Of a stretch of 55,836 nucleotides of DNA, positions 36,527 through 45,920 are shown piece by piece (positions within the stretch are counted from its first letter, which is position 1; each line of letters opens with the position of its first letter). Made by a program: the position numbers and the translations under genes. Location of the stretch: the NCBI GenBank assembly GCA_938002255.1, contig CALLAL010000049.1:1-55836 (forward strand), given 5' to 3'. Under the pieces are notes generated by a model. That model was not told where the DNA came from, searched no databases, and saw nothing but the letters and a program-made list of their open reading frames with translations. The DNA comes from an uncultured bacterium. Its GTDB lineage: Bacteria; Desulfobacterota; BSN033; UBA1163.

Positions 36527-38275
36527 ATGGGAAAGGGTAAAATTGAAATTTTGCCTGAGGCGATTGCCCAGAAAATCGCTGCTGGAGAGGTGATTGAAAG
36601 GCCCGCCTCTGTTGTGAAAGAATTGGTTGAGAATGCAATCGACGCCGGGTCCACGGAAATCGTTGTCCAACTTCAATCGGGGGGACTTCAACTCATTCGT
36701 GTTGTTGATAATGGGGAGGGGATGGTCCCGGAAGATGTTCCCCTGGCTCTTCAAAGGTTTGCGACCAGTAAAATTCGTCAACCTGAAGATCTCTATGCCA
36801 TCCAGACAATGGGGTTTAGAGGAGAGGCCTTGCCCAGTATTGCCTCTGTTTCTCAATTGATCCTTAAGACCCGACATGCCTCTTCTAAAGTTGGGACAAA
36901 AGTCCTGTGCGAGGGCGGACAGATCACTCATATTTCGGACATTGGTTGTCCGGTAGGGACGGAGGTTGAAGTTCACCAACTTTTTTACAATTTCCCTGTT
37001 CGAAGGAAATTTTTAAAATCGATTCGAACGGAACTCCGTTATAGTCTCCTTCTATTTCATCGATTCAGTTTAGCCTATCCGTCCATTACCTTTCGTTTCT
37101 ATCATGACGGCCGCAAATTAGAAGAATACCTTAAGTCTGAATCCTTCATGTTCCGGATCGAGGCCATTTTGGGAAAGGAAATCTCCGAACAACTTAAACC
37201 GTTCCAGTCAGAAGACGGGGACTATGTTATCGAAGGTTTTGTCAGTCCCCCCACAGTGGTCAGAGGGGATCGAGAGGGGATCTCCATCTATGTGAATCGA
37301 AGGTATATCCGAGATCGGATCCTTTCCAAAGCTATCATAGAGGCCTATCGCCATTTTCTCCCAACGGATAAGTATCCCTTGGCCATCTTATTTATCCATC
37401 TTCCCCCTTCTTTGGTGGATGTCAATATCCATCCGACCAAAGCTGAGGTAAAATTTAAAGATCCAGAAAAGGTTTACCAAGCCGTGTTCTCTGCAATTCG
37501 AAGAACCTTGGAAGAAACCTCACCTCCGGTTCAAAAGATTTCCTTCGAGCGATCAACAGAGAAGATCCCCCTCAGAGAATATCAGGAACGTTTTCCCTTT
37601 CGGCAGTCCTTCAAGCCTAACGCTCCACTTTTGAATGAAGCTTTTAACCTTCTGGGGGTCAGGGAGGGAAAAGAAATCGAATGGGAATCGTCTCAAGAGG
37701 TATCTTACAGGCTTCTGGGTCAACTCTGGGGGACCTACATCCTATGTGAGACACCGCAAGCGCTTGTCATAATCGATCAGCATGCAGCTCACGAAAGAAT
37801 CCTCTTTGAAAAGTTTAAAAGACATTATGAGGAAAAGTCTCCCCCTTCTAAACCCTTACTGGTTCCGATCCTGATGGAGTTATCCCTCGAAGAAGAACTC
37901 CTCCTCGATACCACGAGGGAGGCCTTTGAATCCATCGGCTTTGAGATAGAGCCTGTTGGAGAGAGACTTTATGCTATTCGCTCCATCCCTTCCTTCGTGG
38001 AACAGAGGGAAGCAGAGAGGCAGGTCAAAGAGATGTTAGAGGAACTTTCGTTCTTTCAAAAGGGAGGGGAGGGAACGGCCGCCCTTCAGTCCCTTCTCAT
38101 CTCTCTTGCATGCCATTCCGCGGTACGGGCAAATCTCCCCCTTAAAAGAGAGGAGATAGAAGCCCTTCTCGCAGACCTCTACCCGTTCAATCCTTCCCTC
38201 ACCTGCCCTCATGGACGTCCTATCTTCTTTTTCCTTTCCTTTGGAGAGATGAATCGGAGGTTCAAAAGGAGCTGA
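36527..38275 (+). CDS. mutL: DNA mismatch repair protein MutL, endonuclease type
   Basis: The 582-residue protein has the GHKL ATPase motifs KELVENAIDAGST, DNGEGM and GFRGEALPSIASV. The C-terminal domain carries DQHAAHERILFE, the DQHA(x)2E(x)4E metal motif of MutL proteins that nick the new strand, plus ACHSAVRA and CPHGRP, which complete the site. Such nicking MutLs occur in bacteria without MutH. The inter-domain linker is short. The TGA stop is immediately followed by the stop of pilR on the other strand (38273-38278 reads TGATCA), leaving no room for a terminator. Confidence 0.96.
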   Translation: MGKGKIEILPEAIAQKIAAGEVIERPASVVKELVENAIDAGSTEIVVQLQSGGLQLIRVVDNGEGMVPEDVPLALQRFATSKIRQPEDLYAIQTMGFRGEALPSIASVSQLILKTRHASSKVGTKVLCEGGQITHISDIGCPVGTEVEVHQLFYNFPVRRKFLKSIRTELRYSLLLFHRFSLAYPSITFRFYHDGRKLEEYLKSESFMFRIEAILGKEISEQLKPFQSEDGDYVIEGFVSPPTVVRGDREGISIYVNRRYIRDRILSKAIIEAYRHFLPTDKYPLAILFIHLPPSLVDVNIHPTKAEVKFKDPEKVYQAVFSAIRRTLEETSPPVQKISFERSTEKIPLREYQERFPFRQSFKPNAPLLNEAFNLLGVREGKEIEWESSQEVSYRLLGQLWGTYILCETPQALVIIDQHAAHERILFEKFKRHYEEKSPPSKPLLVPILMELSLEEELLLDTTREAFESIGFEIEPVGERLYAIRSIPSFVEQREAERQVKEMLEELSFFQKGGEGTAALQSLLISLACHSAVRANLPLKREEIEALLADLYPFNPSLTCPHGRPIFFFLSFGEMNRRFKRS

Positions 38276-39667
38276 TCAGGTCTCCTCGCTATGATTTAGT
38301 CCATATTTTTCCAGACGATACCGCATTGACCGAAAATTGATGTGCAGCAATTCAGCAGCCTTTTTTTTAATTCCTCTGCTCCGGTCAAGGGCTTTCAGCA
38401 GAAGGGTTCGCTCCACATCTTCTACAATCTTTTCGAGGTCAACTCCTTCGCTTGGGATCTCAAGATCAAACGCTTTTCTCTTTACCGGAAACTGGTCATC
38501 TAAATAGGATTTCAGATTCTGCGCCGTCAATTCTTGAGAGGTTTCCAAAGCCACGGACCGCTCAATGATATTCTGCAGTTCTCTTACGTTTCCGGGATAA
38601 TCGTACTTCATCAGAATGCGAAGGGCTTCAGGAGAGACCTGGGTAATCTGTTTGCCTAATTCCTCTGAGTATCGTTTGATAAAATGGTTGACCAGCAGAG
38701 GAATATCTTCTTTCCGTTCTCTCAGGGAGGGAAGTTTAATCTGAATTACATTGAGCCGATAGAAGAGATCTTCTCTAAACTGTTTCTCCCTTACGGCCTC
38801 CTCCAGATCCTTGTTGGTGGCCGAGATAATGCGAACATCAACCCGAATGTCCTCTGTTCCTCCCACCCGCTTAAATTCTTTATCCTGTAAAACCCGGAGC
38901 AACTTCACCTGCATCATCAGGGGAAGTTCACTGATTTCATCGAGAAAGATCGTCCCTTCGTCCGCGACTTCAAAAAGCCCTTTCTTGGTGGCGATGGCGT
39001 CGGTAAAGGCCCCCTTCATGTGTCCGAAAAGTTCGCTTTCGATGAGGGATTCAGGGATGGCTCCACAGTTAAGGGTAACAAAGGGTTTTTCCCTCCGTGG
39101 ACTATTATAGTGAATGGCTTTTGCGACCAACTCCTTTCCTGTGCCACTCTCACCCGTAATGAGGATGTTGGTTTTAGTAGGAGCGACCTTTTCAAGAAGG
39201 TCATAGAGTTCGAGCATTTTGGGGCTCTGTCCAATAATATTGTCAAATTGGTACCGGTCTCTAACGACCTCCTTCAGGATGCGGTTTTCTTTTTGAAGGT
39301 GTCGTTTCTCAAGGGCGTTCTGAATGACCAGCTTCATCTCATCAATCTTAAAGGGTTTTGTAATATAATCGTAAGCCCCTTCTTTCATTGCTTTGATGGC
39401 AGTATCGGCAGAGGCATAAGCCGTAATCACAATCACAATGGTCTCAGGCGATACGGTCTTAATATGTTTTAACACCGAGAGGCCATCCTGTTTGGGCATC
39501 CTGAGATCCACCAGGGCTAAGTCGAAAATATCCTTTTCGATCAATTTGATCACTTCGTCCCCATTGGAAGCAAGGGTGACTCGGTACCCTTCCTTTTTGA
39601 GCATGATGTCGAGAAACTCCCGCATGCTTTTTTCATCATCTGCAACTAAAATTTTATCCTTTGTCAT
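38276..39667 (-). CDS. pilR: Sigma-54-dependent response regulator PilR
   Basis: The 463-residue NtrC-type activator has three parts. The receiver domain has its phosphoacceptor at D54 in LALVDLRMPKQDG. The AAA+ domain has Walker A GESGTGKE (172-179) and the sigma-54 contact loop GAFTDA (219-224) instead of the usual GAFTGA. The C-terminus is a Fis-like helix-turn-helix (KKAAELLHINFRSMRYRLEK). It is assigned as PilR because it overlaps pilS by 14 bases and ends the pilBTCSR operon. Its likely targets are the two sigma-54 promoters reported upstream of pilB and pilA. Confidence 0.9.
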   Translation of the reverse strand: MTKDKILVADDEKSMREFLDIMLKKEGYRVTLASNGDEVIKLIEKDIFDLALVDLRMPKQDGLSVLKHIKTVSPETIVIVITAYASADTAIKAMKEGAYDYITKPFKIDEMKLVIQNALEKRHLQKENRILKEVVRDRYQFDNIIGQSPKMLELYDLLEKVAPTKTNILITGESGTGKELVAKAIHYNSPRREKPFVTLNCGAIPESLIESELFGHMKGAFTDAIATKKGLFEVADEGTIFLDEISELPLMMQVKLLRVLQDKEFKRVGGTEDIRVDVRIISATNKDLEEAVREKQFREDLFYRLNVIQIKLPSLRERKEDIPLLVNHFIKRYSEELGKQITQVSPEALRILMKYDYPGNVRELQNIIERSVALETSQELTAQNLKSYLDDQFPVKRKAFDLEIPSEGVDLEKIVEDVERTLLLKALDRSRGIKKKAAELLHINFRSMRYRLEKYGLNHSEET

Positions 39668-41420
39668 CCCTCAACCTCATTTCATTCCATTGATGAAAGT
39701 TGAAACTGGACAGGGAGGTGGGTAAAAAAATCCTGAAGGTTGATCCTTTTCCAACTTCACTTTCCACTTTAATCAACCCGTCATGATTCTCGATGATCTT
39801 ATGGACGATAGAGAGACCCAGTCCAGTTCCTCCTTCTTTATTGGTGTAAAAAGGTTCAAAGATCTTCTCCTTCTCTTGGGGAGCGATACCAACACCGGAA
39901 TCAGTAATGGCGATCTGAACCCACTCGCTGGGTTGCTCACGGGGGTTAAGAAAAGATGGTTTTGTGATAGGGGAGTCGGTAACTTTTTTTAGATCAATCC
40001 GTATCTCGCCGTTTTCAGGAATGGCTTGTGCCGCGTTAATGAATAGGTTCCAGAGGACCTGGCGGATTTGGTCTGGATCCACACAGGCGTAAATATTCCC
40101 ATTCCCGTCGGGACGAATAATCCGGAGGCCATGATGGAAGGAAGGAGAATGCCTGAAAAGCTCTAAGGTCTCATCAATAATTTTACCTATGTCCCAGTTT
40201 GACCGATTCGTTTGAGGGGGATGTGCAAAGAGAAGAAAATCGGTGATGAGGGCGTTTAATCTTTCGGACTCTCTGAGAATGATTTCCATGAGATGTTCCT
40301 GTTGCTGGTCGAGTAGGAGTTCAGATTTCAACATCTGGATGGATCCGCTTAAGGAAGCAAGAGGATTTCTGATCTCATGGGCCATGCCAGCGGCAAGGGA
40401 TCCAATGGCAGCCATCCGGTCAAATCGTTTCATCTGCTCTTCCATCTCTTTAAAGCGGGTAATATCCTGGAAAATTAAAGTGTACCCGATCAGGGAGCCT
40501 TCAGGATCGGTCAGGGGAGAGATGGAAAATCCAAGGAAGACCTTTCGTCCCTGCTCATCAGAGAGAAGGGTCTCGTAACGCTGATAGTCGGGGGAAGCAC
40601 ACGACAATTTTTTCTTTAATCCCTCGAGATAACGGCCAATCTCTGGAAAAAGGTCAGAGATGAAACTTTCTTTCAATTCCTCCCCTCTTCGGTTCAGGAT
40701 TTTTTCGGCTGTCCGGTTAAGAAAATTTATCTTCCCGTGAAGATCAGTGGTCAGGAGCCCACTGTCGAGGCTTTGGACGATATTTCGATTAAAGGCTTCG
40801 AGCTGTTCATAATCGACCTGTTTCTGAATGAGTTCGCCCTTCTTCTTTTTCAATTCCTCAGAGATAGCACTGCTCAAGAAAGCAACGATGTAGTAGGCTG
40901 TGAGATAGGTGATCAGGGAATAGAAGGTTTGCTTTGGTTCTGGTGCAACGGATTGTCCTGGTGGATGAATCCATCCATAGAGCTGAAAGATGAGAATGAG
41001 GCCAAGAAGAAAGGTAGAAAGCGATGCCGAATAAAAAGCCCCCCGTTTATAAAAGAGGAGGCTGCTTCCGATGATGGTGAAGAAATAAGTGACAGCAAAG
41101 AAACTTTCTTTCCCTCCGGTGTAATAGATGAGGCCAGCGATGAACAGGTGATCAATGACCATCTGAACAATCACGAAGCGACGAAGGTTTTTTACCCGAT
41201 TCAAAAGAAAGGCATAGATAATCGTGACGAGGTAGAAAAGACCGATGAAATAATAAAACCGATTGGTTGTCGAGATAAAAAACGCTTTCTTCTCATAGAG
41301 TTGAAAAAGATAAGTAATAACGAGCAGGAGAGAGAGGATGATGATTCGAGAGACCATCAACCCTTTCACCTGGGTTAAGGTCTTTGGAGGATCTGGGAAA
41401 AGGGTTTGATTGACCTTCAT
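39654..41420 (-). CDS. pilS: Membrane sensor histidine kinase PilS
   Basis: This 588-residue kinase has about six N-terminal membrane helices (residues 22-190), the PilS-type sensor. A PAS domain (about 208-325, opening NIVQSLDSGLLTTDLHGKI) is followed by a HisKA domain with H348 in AAGMAHEIRNPLASL. The HATPase carries INAAQAIPENGEI, DSGVGI and GGTGLGLSIVHKI. In Pseudomonas PilS senses pilin level in the membrane and controls PilR. Co-transcription with pilB, pilT, pilC and pilR supports the same role here. It begins 32 bases after pilC. Confidence 0.9.
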   Translation of the reverse strand: MKVNQTLFPDPPKTLTQVKGLMVSRIIILSLLLVITYLFQLYEKKAFFISTTNRFYYFIGLFYLVTIIYAFLLNRVKNLRRFVIVQMVIDHLFIAGLIYYTGGKESFFAVTYFFTIIGSSLLFYKRGAFYSASLSTFLLGLILIFQLYGWIHPPGQSVAPEPKQTFYSLITYLTAYYIVAFLSSAISEELKKKKGELIQKQVDYEQLEAFNRNIVQSLDSGLLTTDLHGKINFLNRTAEKILNRRGEELKESFISDLFPEIGRYLEGLKKKLSCASPDYQRYETLLSDEQGRKVFLGFSISPLTDPEGSLIGYTLIFQDITRFKEMEEQMKRFDRMAAIGSLAAGMAHEIRNPLASLSGSIQMLKSELLLDQQQEHLMEIILRESERLNALITDFLLFAHPPQTNRSNWDIGKIIDETLELFRHSPSFHHGLRIIRPDGNGNIYACVDPDQIRQVLWNLFINAAQAIPENGEIRIDLKKVTDSPITKPSFLNPREQPSEWVQIAITDSGVGIAPQEKEKIFEPFYTNKEGGTGLGLSIVHKIIENHDGLIKVESEVGKGSTFRIFLPTSLSSFNFHQWNEMRLRDDKG

Positions 41421-41452
41421 GAGCTTCTACGGTTCAAAACGATCCGATATGA

Positions 41453-42658
41453 CTAATGGATGGCAGAGGCCATCTGGAAAATGGGTAAATACATGGCAAT
41501 CACCACCCCTCCGATCACCACGCCGAGAAAAACCATCAGGAAAGGTTCAAGGAGGGATGTGAGATTACTCACGGCCACATCGACCTCATCGTCATAAAAA
41601 TCTGCAATTTTGGTCAACATCGAGTCAAGGGCTCCTGTGGACTCTCCGACAGAGATCATTTGAATCACCATGGGGGGAAAGATCCCACTCCGACCAAGAG
41701 GCTCTGCAATAGTTTCTCCTTCCCGGATGCTCGATCGTGCATTGAGGATGGCTGTCTCGATGGTCCTGTTTCCAGCGGTTTTAGAAACGATCATTAAACC
41801 ATCGAGAATGGGTACACCGCTACTGACCAGTGTCCCTAAGGTCCTCGCAAATCGGGCCACAGAAACTTTTTTGAGAAGCATCCCAAACACAGGAAGTTTT
41901 AGGAGAAGACGATCGACCAACGTCTTCCCCTTTTCCGTTTTGTAGAACTTTCTGAAAAGATACACGAAAAGGATTGCCAGGGGGATCATCACCAGGATGT
42001 ATTTTTTAATCATTTTGCTGATATTAAGGACAATTAAGGTTGGAAGAGGAAGAGACTGCCCGGCAGACTTGAACATCGTTTCAAAGACGGGAATGACGAA
42101 GATCATCAGAATGATCACTACTAAAACCGCCACAGTAACGATGATCGTAGGATAGATCATGGCGGATTTTACTTTTTTCTTTAGAGCTTCCGCCTTTTCG
42201 ATGTAGTTGGACAACCGGGTCAAAATGTTATCGAGAATTCCTCCTTCTTCCCCTGCAACCACCAGGTTGGTGTACAGGTCATCGAAGACAGAAGGATGTT
42301 TTTTTAAGGCTCCTGCGAAAGTGGAACCGCCTTCCACATCCTCTCGGATTTCGCGGATAATATTTTTAAAGGTTTTATTCTCCTGTTGAGAGGAGAGGAT
42401 GTCGAGCGATTGGACCAGAGGCAGTCCCGCATCAATCATCGTGGCTAGCTGGCGTGTAAATATCGCAATACTGCGCTGAGGGACTTTCTTCTTAACAGGC
42501 AGAGAGAGAGTGAACTCCCTTCCTTTAGTGGCGATTTTGGTAGGAATGATACTCTGCTGTCTTAAATGAATACGGATGGCGGCTTCGCTCGGAGCTTCCA
42601 TCTCCCCTTTTTTAACCACTCCCTTGAGCGTTTTTCCTTCCCATTTGTAGATTGGCAT
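41453..42658 (-). CDS. pilC: Type IV pilus inner-membrane platform protein PilC
   Basis: The 401-residue GspF-family protein has two homologous cytoplasmic helical bundles. The first contains FTRQLATMIDAGLPLVQSLDIL and the second FARTLGTLVSSGVPILDGL. Three membrane helices lie at about 170-190, 215-235 and 370-395. It sits in the inner membrane and couples the PilB and PilT ATPases to pilin insertion and removal. Its place between pilT and pilS gives the classical pilB-pilT-pilC-pilS-pilR order seen in myxobacteria. Confidence 0.94.
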   Translation of the reverse strand: MPIYKWEGKTLKGVVKKGEMEAPSEAAIRIHLRQQSIIPTKIATKGREFTLSLPVKKKVPQRSIAIFTRQLATMIDAGLPLVQSLDILSSQQENKTFKNIIREIREDVEGGSTFAGALKKHPSVFDDLYTNLVVAGEEGGILDNILTRLSNYIEKAEALKKKVKSAMIYPTIIVTVAVLVVIILMIFVIPVFETMFKSAGQSLPLPTLIVLNISKMIKKYILVMIPLAILFVYLFRKFYKTEKGKTLVDRLLLKLPVFGMLLKKVSVARFARTLGTLVSSGVPILDGLMIVSKTAGNRTIETAILNARSSIREGETIAEPLGRSGIFPPMVIQMISVGESTGALDSMLTKIADFYDDEVDVAVSNLTSLLEPFLMVFLGVVIGGVVIAMYLPIFQMASAIH

Positions 42659-42727
42659 AGTTTTATCCTCGTTATGATTTTTCTTCTCCTGCGTGTTTCG
42701 CCTGTCGAAGGATGAAGGAATATGATC

Positions 42728-43834
42728 TTAGATGGCCTTTCCCTGTTTTTCTCGTCTACCTCCCAAAATACCAGCATTGGATAACATCTGACGGAACTCA
42801 TCAAGGTTGTGACTTCGTTCCATCGCTTCTTCCACAGAAATCAGGTGTCGTTCAACCAGAGAAAGAAGGGCCTGATTCATGGTCTGCATTCCAAAACGGG
42901 CCTGTCCGACCTGCATTAAGGAATAGATCTGCTGGATCTTGTCTTCCCGAATCAGGTTTCGGATGGCTGGATTGGGGATCAAAACTTCCATGGCCAGGAC
43001 CCGACCTTTACCACCTAATTTGGGAAGAAGTTGTTGAGAGAGGACCCCTTCGAGTACAAATGAAAGTTGGGTTCGGACCTGCTGTTGTTGATGGGGAGGA
43101 AAAACATCGATGATCCGGTTGATCGTTTCCACGCAGGAGTTGGTATGAAGGGTGGCAAAAGTAAGGTGACCTGTTTCAGCCGTAAGAAGAGCAGCTTGAA
43201 TCGTCTCGAGATCTCTCATCTCGCCAATCAAAATAATATCAGGATCCTGCCTGAGGATGTGTCGGAGGGCATGGCCGAAACTCTTGGTGTCGGAGTTGAC
43301 CTCCCTTTGATTCACGATACAGTTTTTGTGGCGATGCAGATATTCAATAGGATCCTCCACCGTGATGATATGGGCATTTCGTTCGTTATTGATTTTGTCA
43401 ATCATTGCAGCAAGGGTTGTCGACTTCCCTGTGCCCGTAGGTCCGGTCACCAGAACCAGCCCTTTCGGTTTTTTAATTAATTCGTTCACAATGGGAGGGA
43501 TCCCCAGCTCGGAAAAATTGAGAATGTCGAAAGAAATGGCTCGAAAAGCTCCTGCAACGGCTCCCCGTTGCATATAGATGTTTCCTCTGAATCGGCTCAG
43601 TCCTTTGATGCCAAAAGAGAAATCGAGTTCTGACTCCTCTTCGAATTTATGACGCTGGGCATCCGTGAGCACACTGTAACAGAGCCGTTTGGTATCCGGA
43701 GCGGTCAACACCGTTGAATCGACGCTCATGAGCCGACCATCAATCCTGAACTGAGGAGGTGACCCTGTTGTGATATGAAGATCAGAAGCTTTTTTCTCAA
43801 TCATGATTTCGAGTAATTTTTGTAATTCAATCAT
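42728..43834 (-). CDS. pilT: Type IV pilus retraction ATPase PilT
   Basis: This 368-residue hexameric ATPase drives pilus retraction and twitching motility. It opens MIELQKLLEIMIEKKASDLH, with Walker A GPTGTGKS at residues 131-138. The Asp box, Walker B and His box follow (EDPIEYLH, DPDIILIGEMRD, TGHLTFATLHT). The PilT-specific AIRNLIREDK motif is intact, which supports retraction activity. The frame is open to 43897, but ATG 43834 follows AAGGAGAA and matches the family start. pilB ends 25 bases upstream. Confidence 0.95.
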   Translation of the reverse strand: MIELQKLLEIMIEKKASDLHITTGSPPQFRIDGRLMSVDSTVLTAPDTKRLCYSVLTDAQRHKFEEESELDFSFGIKGLSRFRGNIYMQRGAVAGAFRAISFDILNFSELGIPPIVNELIKKPKGLVLVTGPTGTGKSTTLAAMIDKINNERNAHIITVEDPIEYLHRHKNCIVNQREVNSDTKSFGHALRHILRQDPDIILIGEMRDLETIQAALLTAETGHLTFATLHTNSCVETINRIIDVFPPHQQQQVRTQLSFVLEGVLSQQLLPKLGGKGRVLAMEVLIPNPAIRNLIREDKIQQIYSLMQVGQARFGMQTMNQALLSLVERHLISVEEAMERSHNLDEFRQMLSNAGILGGRREKQGKAI

Positions 43835-43859
43835 CTTACTAATTCTCCTTTTACCCTCT

Positions 43860-45653
43860 TCATCGGTCATCCATTGTGGACCGGAGGACTTCTTCAATGG
43901 TCGTCAATCCGTCTCGAATCTTAATAATCCCACTTTGGCGAAGGGTTTTCATGCCTAGGCGCATCGCCTCTTTTTTGATCTCCGAGGTGGAAGCCCTGGA
44001 AAGGATAAGCTCTTTAATCTCGTCTTTAATAGGCATGACCTCATAAAGTCCAATGCGCCCCTTATATCCTGTATGATTACAGATGGGGCAGCCTTTTCCT
44101 TTATAGACCTGGAACGTTTTCACTTCATCTGGAGAAATCCCCAGGTCGATCAGGAGTTGGGGATGGACCTTGATCGGTTCTCGGCATTCTATACAGATTT
44201 TCCGTATCAATCGTTGAGCAAGAATGAGGATGACGGCAGAGGAGATGAGAAAGGGCTCAATCCCCATGTCAATCAATCGGGTCACGGTGCCGGGGGCATC
44301 GTTGGTATGGACCGTGCTCAAAACGAGGTGTCCGGTGAGCGCTGCCTGTACAGCAATCTGAGCGGTTTCGAAGTCTCGGATCTCTCCAACCATGATGATA
44401 TCTGGGTCCTGGCGGAGAAAGGCTCTTAGAGCAGAGGCAAAGGTCAATCCAATTTCCTCATGCATTTGCACCTGATTGATGCCCATAAAGTTGTACTCTA
44501 CGGGGTCTTCTGCAGTGGTGATGTTTTCTGTTTCTTTATTTAATTCAGTGAGAGCAGAATAGAGAGTGGTTGTTTTTCCACTTCCGGTAGGTCCCGTCAC
44601 CAGAATCATTCCTACAGGTTTACGAAGGGCATTCTTAAAGTCCTCCAAGGAAGATTCCTCAAAACCCAATTTGGTCATGTCTAATTGAAGGGCAGACTTA
44701 TCAAGAAGCCGAAGAACGACCTTTTCTCCAAAGAGGACAGGAACCGTAGAGACTCGAAAATCCATTTCCCTGCCTTTTCCAAGTCGCAATTTAATCCTTC
44801 CGTCCTGGGGAAGCCTTCGTTCTGCTATATCAAGTTTTGACATGATTTTTAATCGAGACACGATGGCATTTTTGATCTGAATAGGGAGAGTCATTTCACG
44901 CCTTAAAACTCCGTCCACCCGATACCGGACTCTGAAGCTTTTCTCATAAGGTTCGAAATGGATATCACTGGCTCCCAACTTGATCGCCTTAATGAGTATT
45001 CCGTTGACGATCTTGATGATGGGACCTCCAATTTCGTCCGTTTCATCTTGAGTCTGGTTTTCGACGACTTCAACATTATCGACTGCTCCGTGGACTAATT
45101 TGTCGAATTCGTCCACATCGACCAAATTATTGTCAATGAGATCAAAATCGGATTCCGAAGATTTATCCTCCTCAAGAGAAAAATCTTGGGCATGGAACGT
45201 AACTGTTCCCAATCCCGCAACATTTCCCCCGCCACCATAATATTTTTTAATGGCGTCAATGATTTCGGTTTCAGAGGCAACGACCGGTTCAACGTTGAAA
45301 CCCGTCATGAATTTTACCTCATCGATGACGACGATATTACTGGGGTCTGCCATGGCCAGGGTCAACTTTGGTCCAATGCGGTTGATGGGCATGATGAAAT
45401 ATTTCTTGGCGACACTGGAGGGAATTAATTTAACCACGTTGGGATTGATTTCGATTTTTGAGAGTTTGACAGAGGGGACACGGTATTGGGCACTCAGGAA
45501 TGAAAGGAGTTCGTCCTCTTTAATATAGCCCAACTTGACCAGATTTGACTCTAAACGTCCTCCCCTCAGTTTCTGTTCTTCTTGAGCCTTTTTCAGTTGC
45601 TCGGCTGTAATGAAATTCCTTTTAATAAGAAGCTCGCCTAATCTTTCAGTCAA
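43860..45653 (-). CDS. pilB: Type IV pilus assembly ATPase PilB
   Basis: This 597-residue extension ATPase has an N-terminal MshEN-type domain with two 24-residue motifs, at 4-27 (RLGELLIKRNFITAEQLKKA) and 33-56. The second reads RLESNL, with Glu where the motif normally has Gly. The ATPase core has Walker A GPTGSGKT (354-361), DPDIIMVGEIRD and TGHLVLSTVHT. A four-cysteine zinc site is present (C487, C490, C522, C525). The start codon is TTG, 6 bases after GGAGG. It is the first gene of the pilBTCSR operon, behind a sigma-54 promoter. Confidence 0.95.
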   Translation of the reverse strand: MTERLGELLIKRNFITAEQLKKAQEEQKLRGGRLESNLVKLGYIKEDELLSFLSAQYRVPSVKLSKIEINPNVVKLIPSSVAKKYFIMPINRIGPKLTLAMADPSNIVVIDEVKFMTGFNVEPVVASETEIIDAIKKYYGGGGNVAGLGTVTFHAQDFSLEEDKSSESDFDLIDNNLVDVDEFDKLVHGAVDNVEVVENQTQDETDEIGGPIIKIVNGILIKAIKLGASDIHFEPYEKSFRVRYRVDGVLRREMTLPIQIKNAIVSRLKIMSKLDIAERRLPQDGRIKLRLGKGREMDFRVSTVPVLFGEKVVLRLLDKSALQLDMTKLGFEESSLEDFKNALRKPVGMILVTGPTGSGKTTTLYSALTELNKETENITTAEDPVEYNFMGINQVQMHEEIGLTFASALRAFLRQDPDIIMVGEIRDFETAQIAVQAALTGHLVLSTVHTNDAPGTVTRLIDMGIEPFLISSAVILILAQRLIRKICIECREPIKVHPQLLIDLGISPDEVKTFQVYKGKGCPICNHTGYKGRIGLYEVMPIKDEIKELILSRASTSEIKKEAMRLGMKTLRQSGIIKIRDGLTTIEEVLRSTMDDR

Positions 45654-45808
45654 AATTGACCTCCAGCCACAGATTCACGGCCTATTAAAAGATAGGATTT
45701 ATTTAATATTGTTTGCCTTATTTTCAACTTATTAAAATAGATCGTTCCATCCTTATATGTTTTCTGGCAGAAGTACATAGAATATAGATTGATGCCGAAT
45801 CCAAATTA

Positions 45809-45825
45809 AGCAAGATGAGTGCCAA
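45809..45825 (-). promoter_or_regulatory. Sigma-54 promoter of the pilBTCSR operon
   Basis: The minus strand reads TTGGCACTCATCTTGCT. It matches the -24/-12 consensus exactly, with GG and GC separated by 10 bases. The expected transcript start is near 45798, giving a leader of about 145 bases before pilB. The region 45654-45920 contains no gene; the sequence CCAAAATT recurs at 45822-45829 and 45889-45896 and could be part of an activator site. Confidence 0.85.
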
Positions 45826-45920
45826 AATTTGACATTTTATAATTTATTGAAATGATGAAGATAATTCAATTTTTATTTCAATGGGTGTCCAAAATTGGGT
45901 GAGAAAAGTGATTCCATTGG

